From: Campylorhamphus procurvoides
Lineage: Eukaryota > Chordata > Aves > Passeriformes > Dendrocolaptidae
Assembly (NCBI GenBank): GCA_013396655.1
Contig: WBMV01004761.1
Span: forward strand, 1,496,088 to 1,560,087
DNA: 64,000 bases
Reading direction: 5' to 3'
The notes under the pieces were generated by a model. That model was not told where the DNA came from, made no database searches, and worked only from the letters and a program-made list of their open reading frames with translations. This document shows positions 45,401-51,400 of the stretch, piece by piece. How positions within the stretch are numbered: position 1 is the stretch's first letter; each line of letters opens with the position of its first letter. The position numbers were made by a program, and so were the translations under genes.

Positions 45401-48400
45401 CAGATCTTGCCTCGTTTTGTTGCAGCAGCTAGAAAATGAGGGCAACTTCCAGATCCAAAGCAGGTTATTCTGTCAGTGCCATCTGTGCAGGGAAATTGTG
45501 CTGGACTTGTTGCCAATGTGACTGAAAGAGGTACATTCTGAGTGTGCTCACCCTTGACAAATGGGCAGTTTGGGGAATGTCTCTCATGTTCAGACCTTTT
45601 CATATTAAAAACAGACAGAACAAATATTGATTTCTTAGTTAAAAAAATACACACGTCATATACAAGCTCAGTGCTAGAAGTGAAGCTGAAACTGAACTGT
45701 TTGAACTGTATTGCAGTCAACCATCCAAGAGAGTTCTGAAGTGACTAACAGCTTTCCCTGCTCATTCTTAATAGCAGACGGTATTAGAGCCTTTGATCAT
45801 TCAATGCACATTCATACTCAAATGGATGGATCTACACACAGTGTTATTAACATAACTGGTACATTATAAAAAAATAACAGGCAGTAGCCAATCACGCCCT
45901 CAAGAAGAAAACCACAGATGAAATTCTACATAATGTACATAAGAATTCCAATGTTATGACAGATATCATTTTAAGTTAGAAACAATGTTCTGTCTTTAGT
46001 TCTACAACCACAGTTACAGTTACAAAAATCAAAACTGAAAACAGTCCTGAATGACACACTGACAAAGAAGCGTGAAAAAAACCCCTAAACTCAATATACA
46101 ACTGAGGCAGAGACATGACAAGAGCAATTACACAACTACAAAATGTCTGGGAATGTTATGTCACAAGGGTAAGGAGTAGATAAATACTGTGAAGATAGTG
46201 TTACAAAGGAAATGTTTCCAGCAAGTCAGGAACCTGATGTGTTCAAGTAAAAATTATAGATTACCAAACAATCAAGACAAAAATTATATTAAGAGCTCTT
46301 TAATCAATATAGAGTCCTACACTTCTGTCACTGGGCACAATTTTATGATTCAGGAGACTGGTAATGGATGTTGGAACTTTACATAAAATGCAAATACGCA
46401 ATGCAAGGCCATTGTAGTTTATGGACTTGGAAAGAGATGTGTTCTAGTCACTCTCATACAGAAGACTGAGTTTAGATCCCTACAAAAAATATTGATTGAA
46501 CAACTTTCATGGAACAATTTGAAATCAAATAGCAAATCAGAATTAAGAAATAAAACCAACTACAATTTCTTGGATTTACTATTATACAGAAATTTGACAT
46601 AGCACTGCAAATCATTTTGTGATTTGTTCCACGGAATCATTTTGGAAACCCATTCTTGTCAATGACGTACCCTAAACTCATCAGAAATCCCATCAAGATA
46701 ATGTTGATTTTTGTTCTTAAAGGATTTCTAACGTCTTCAATGCAAAATTAAGTCTACTTCAAACATCATTAAACTTACCAAGGTTCATCTGTAGGCTCCC
46801 AGCACACCAAGCACACACTGCAGGTAAAGCACATGGCTCTGTCATCTCCTGATGAAGCAGGCTATGAAAATAAGAAGAAACACTTGAAATTTACATAGCT
46901 ACGTACCCTGAAACACTTTAACTAGGTGATCAAGTTCCTTCCTCGTAGTTACATTGTAAAGCAGCACATCAAACATATAAAAGGCCTCAATTTCATACTA
47001 TAAAGTGGCAGTATTTCACATTAAATAAAAAAGGATACGCTACATTACTATGAAAAAGATTCAGAGCCAACATCCATGCAAGTCATTGGATAAAAGTCAC
47101 AGATAGACATGGAACTGAACTGACTTTTTTTACTTTGGAAAAAGTTCACAAGATTCAGAAAATTTAGAACCGCGGCAGAGTAAGTGTACATCTGCATGCT
47201 TGGATAAACATAAGTTAAAAAATATTCCCATCCATTTCACAGAACAAAATATTATCTATCACTCCTGTGCAAAGAACAGTTGTTACTAGCTAAAGTAACT
47301 GGGGAAAAACAATGGAAATGTCCAATTTCTTAAAATTTAGCATTTTCAAGATGGCATTTCAAGACGCACTTGGGAATGCATAGATGCAATTCGATTATAT
47401 GAATTCCCTGCATTTCTTCTCCTGTACAAGTTTAAGAAATCCTTCAAAAACATCCATTTGCACCTTGTAGTTGACATAATGAGGTAGACAACATTGCTGT
47501 CAAATGATAGGTGCTGCCCAGCCATCATTATCTAAATCCATACAGTATATTTTTTTTTTTACAGTAGGAATGATTTCAAAGAATGAAAAAGGGGAAATAA
47601 GCAAAACTAGTGAAATAAAACGTTGAGGTTGTATTTATTCACTAAACCTAACAATTTAATGTGACGTAGGATCTTTGTTTGTTACGATACAGTGTAAATT
47701 CTACTACAAAAGTATGGCTAGAGAAGTCCAATATCAAGCGCATTGCTTTCTTTGCTTTACTCAACAATCTAACAAAGAGAAAGAGATTCTATGTAACAAC
47801 CAACTTGTTTAACTCAGATCAATCTGATATTTAGAAATGTTTTATATGCTGAAATTAAGAACAGTGTTTTCTGTGACCTGCACAAAAAAGAGAGGCAACT
47901 TCAAGGAAACAAAAACTTCTGAAATTTAAAACCAGATCTGAATGACAAAGTTTTTCTAGTTTATGTGTTGTTAAAGGAATCCATTAAAAAAAAAACCAAC
48001 AAAGAACTCACACCTTTTTTCCCCTGCCCCCTCAGACCTTGGGAACAAATACACCTTTTACCTGATGATAGAAGCCAGCTTGAGCCATGGGATCTGGCTG
48101 TGCCCACCGATAACCCACATGAGGCCATGAAGTGAATGTCTCCCGTCTGTTAGCTTCACTATACATCAAAGACCTAGAGGGGTGAAAAATTCTACGTTAC
48201 CCAAAATTAACACCTAGAATTAAAAAACTAAACTGTTTATGAGATACTTGCAATGTTTTAGCAGCTGTCAGAAATACCAGACAGGTACCTATAACTTATA
48301 CTTAAAAATATAATTAACCATTACAGAAAAGTTACAAACTTCCCTCATTTGGGTGCCTAAAGTACATCCCCAGCAAAAGACCAAAACCATAAACCTACAG

Positions 48401-51400
48401 GCCTTAAAAGAAAGATTAATAAAATAAGCTTCCAGGTAGCCTATTTAGTCTGACTGCAGAACAGCATCAGTTACCCAAAGCTACTCTGCACCTAAGGCAG
48501 AGTGAGAATCCAGCCCAATAGCACTGCTAGAGAGTTGGGGTCTTCTTAACATGACAGCTACTGCAAGAATTTGTGGTTATTAATTAAACAGATATGAATA
48601 AGCATATTTAAGAATACGCTGAAGTGATCTTTTAGGCTTAATTGAATACATGGTACAAATTGTCCCAACATTCACCACTCGCTACATACTATAATACTTA
48701 AAAATTGTAAACTAGTAAAGTCACAAAATACAAACTTCTCTGCAACTCAACAGCTACAGAGCAAAGATGTTTCTCTTTTCCACCTTCACTCAGTGCATGT
48801 CTGCAATAGTACTTAAGAAATGAGTATCAGTTTTCCTTTTCCCTTCACAGAAATTTGTGCTCTGCTATCCTCCCAAGAACAAGTGCTGTTAGACAGAAAG
48901 GTGCCTCTTTTCATGTTTCTGCCCCTCAGTTTCAGGGGAGTTTTGCTGTTTTATAAGAGAATGGGTATATTAAAGACTTCCTGCCAAGGAAGCAATCTTT
49001 TCTAGCAGTACCCACAGTAAAGGCTGCCTTAACTTGACGTTATACCACCTTAAGACACAGATCTTGGAGAGCTCTAATCAAAATGCAATATGGCAAGGTA
49101 CAGGTAGGCCTGAAGGTTTGGGAAGGGAAGGGAAGGTACGAAATTAAATCAATTTCAGTAAATTATCTGAGCCATAAGAAATGATAATATGCTTGCAAAA
49201 TAATATTTGTATAGAAATTTTCAAGAAGGAATTAATTTACAGACTTGCAGGATTTATCACTGTTCTAACTAGTCTCAGCTTATGAAGGTTAAAATGATGG
49301 GTTCCTTGCTTGTGTATACATTATCACTTGGATCAGAAGGAGACAAAGCAACAAACTCAGGTAAAATTTTCTCTGACTCCAAACACTTAGCAGGTGACTA
49401 GAGAGTTCAGAAGTAGCATATATACATACATATATATATACACACACACACTCTGCAAAGGCAACTTCCTAAACTTCTAAACCACAAAACATAGGCATAA
49501 ATCTTTCTTGTATGAAGGAAAAGGAATTGCCTTCATGATACACTGTAGTACATATTTAAAGCTGCAAGTGCTACTTTTCTGAAAGTATATCATGGATTTA
49601 AGAGCAAAGTGAATCCAATTCACATGGCATTAAAGCTGAAACCCAACAGTCTTGTGGCATCCATAAAGGCTTTGCTAAGTTTAGTAATAGGTATGACACA
49701 TTGCCCATTAAACAGTTAATTAGCTGTATGTATAAGAGCAACAACGTACAGAATAGGAATCATTTCTCTGGCAAATAAGATAACCTAAGAGGTTATTCTG
49801 ATGCAACTAAGGGATCAAATTCATCACTTATTTTGCCTTAATATACCTGTCCACAGATCGACCAGGTCCCACACCAAGCTCTGGCCGCGCGCTGGGTAAG
49901 AGGTAAGATAACCTATCCATCACAGAGGATGCTACAGGTAAGGCAGCAATATTTTGATTTATCTTCTTGAGTTCATTTACAATGGCACTGGCGACAGACT
50001 TCAAAACATGATGAGGAAGGTGGAACGTAACCGTTGCCCACTAAGTTAAGAAAAGAAGCATCTGAGTTTTAAAATTTTAACATCTTAACAACAAACATTA
50101 CAAAAGTGACCAAACAAAAAAACCCACTCATCCGCTTTCATGATATCGGAAAGTGACACAACAGACAAAAACACGTACATAACGCAAGGAAAGTCAGTAA
50201 CTTCAGATTTTAAGCTCATTTGGGTTGATCAGTCGACTTCATCAGCAGGAAACAAACCTTGTTTGTTCTCTTAGTAAGTGAAATTTCACACAGAGGAACT
50301 AAGGAACACGTAATATATTCTACTATCTTCAAACAAAATCCATCACACTAAGTCCAACATTTTGTATGTTTCAATAATGGCAGACACAAATTGGTCTTGG
50401 GAATCCAAGTTAGGCAGTACAAATTCTTACCTTTGCAACTTTATGATTTGCCGCTGTTTCATGTGAGGTATTTTTTAATCCATCCTTCAGTTGTGTGATG
50501 AACAAGTCATATCCCTCTGTGCTAGAAACATCTACTTTTTCTATGCAAGCAGATAACAGCTGCTGAGCCTGAAATGCAGATATGCGAGCAAAGTTAGCGT
50601 CCACACTGAACAACCACAAACAAGAGTTACACTTGTGTCATTACTCCAGGAAATTCCTTTGTAATATCCTACTTTATCATATATTATATCAGCATAATTC
50701 CCAGAAAAGACCCAGGGTTGAGAAGCAGTTCCAAATTTTATTCTGTAGGCCAATCAACAGATAAACTTCAGCAATAGCGACAGTCATTAGTACAAGCTCC
50801 TTCAACGTTACTATTGTCCAGTGTTAAACAAGTCAGTCATATAAACAATTAAAACTGAAGATATATTAAAGACAAGCAATGAGGAGACATCTAACCCATC
50901 CATCTCCAGAGGATTCATTCAGCTTTACAGACAAAGTCTTGACATTTTCCTAAGTAGCTTTGTATCTTCAAAAAGGTAAATGATAGTGGAACAACATCAC
51001 AACAAAATTATACATTACTCACAGTGCTAATACAATGAAGCTGAAAAATGATGCAGAAAAAAGCTTGGCTAGTTTAGAATGTAGAAACTCTTAAAACTCA
51101 GAAATAATGCAGAGAGAAAAAGAATGCTATAAACAGACATTTATAGACTTTTTCCTCTGAGTCCCATCTGTTTCCAGCTTATCCCTCTGTCTGCTAACTT
51201 CATGTTGACAGGTAAGATTTAAAGGTATTGTTTATGTGCTAAGCACAGAGCATTCTGTATCTGTTGTTAGGTGGGTCAACTAGTGAAAAAAAGTATAGGA
51301 ATTCTTTCAAGTTACAAACACAGAGAAATATTTCTCAAGGACAATGGCCAGCCAGTCATTTAAACAGCCACAAACTGCTCTGAACAGAATGGACCAAGTG

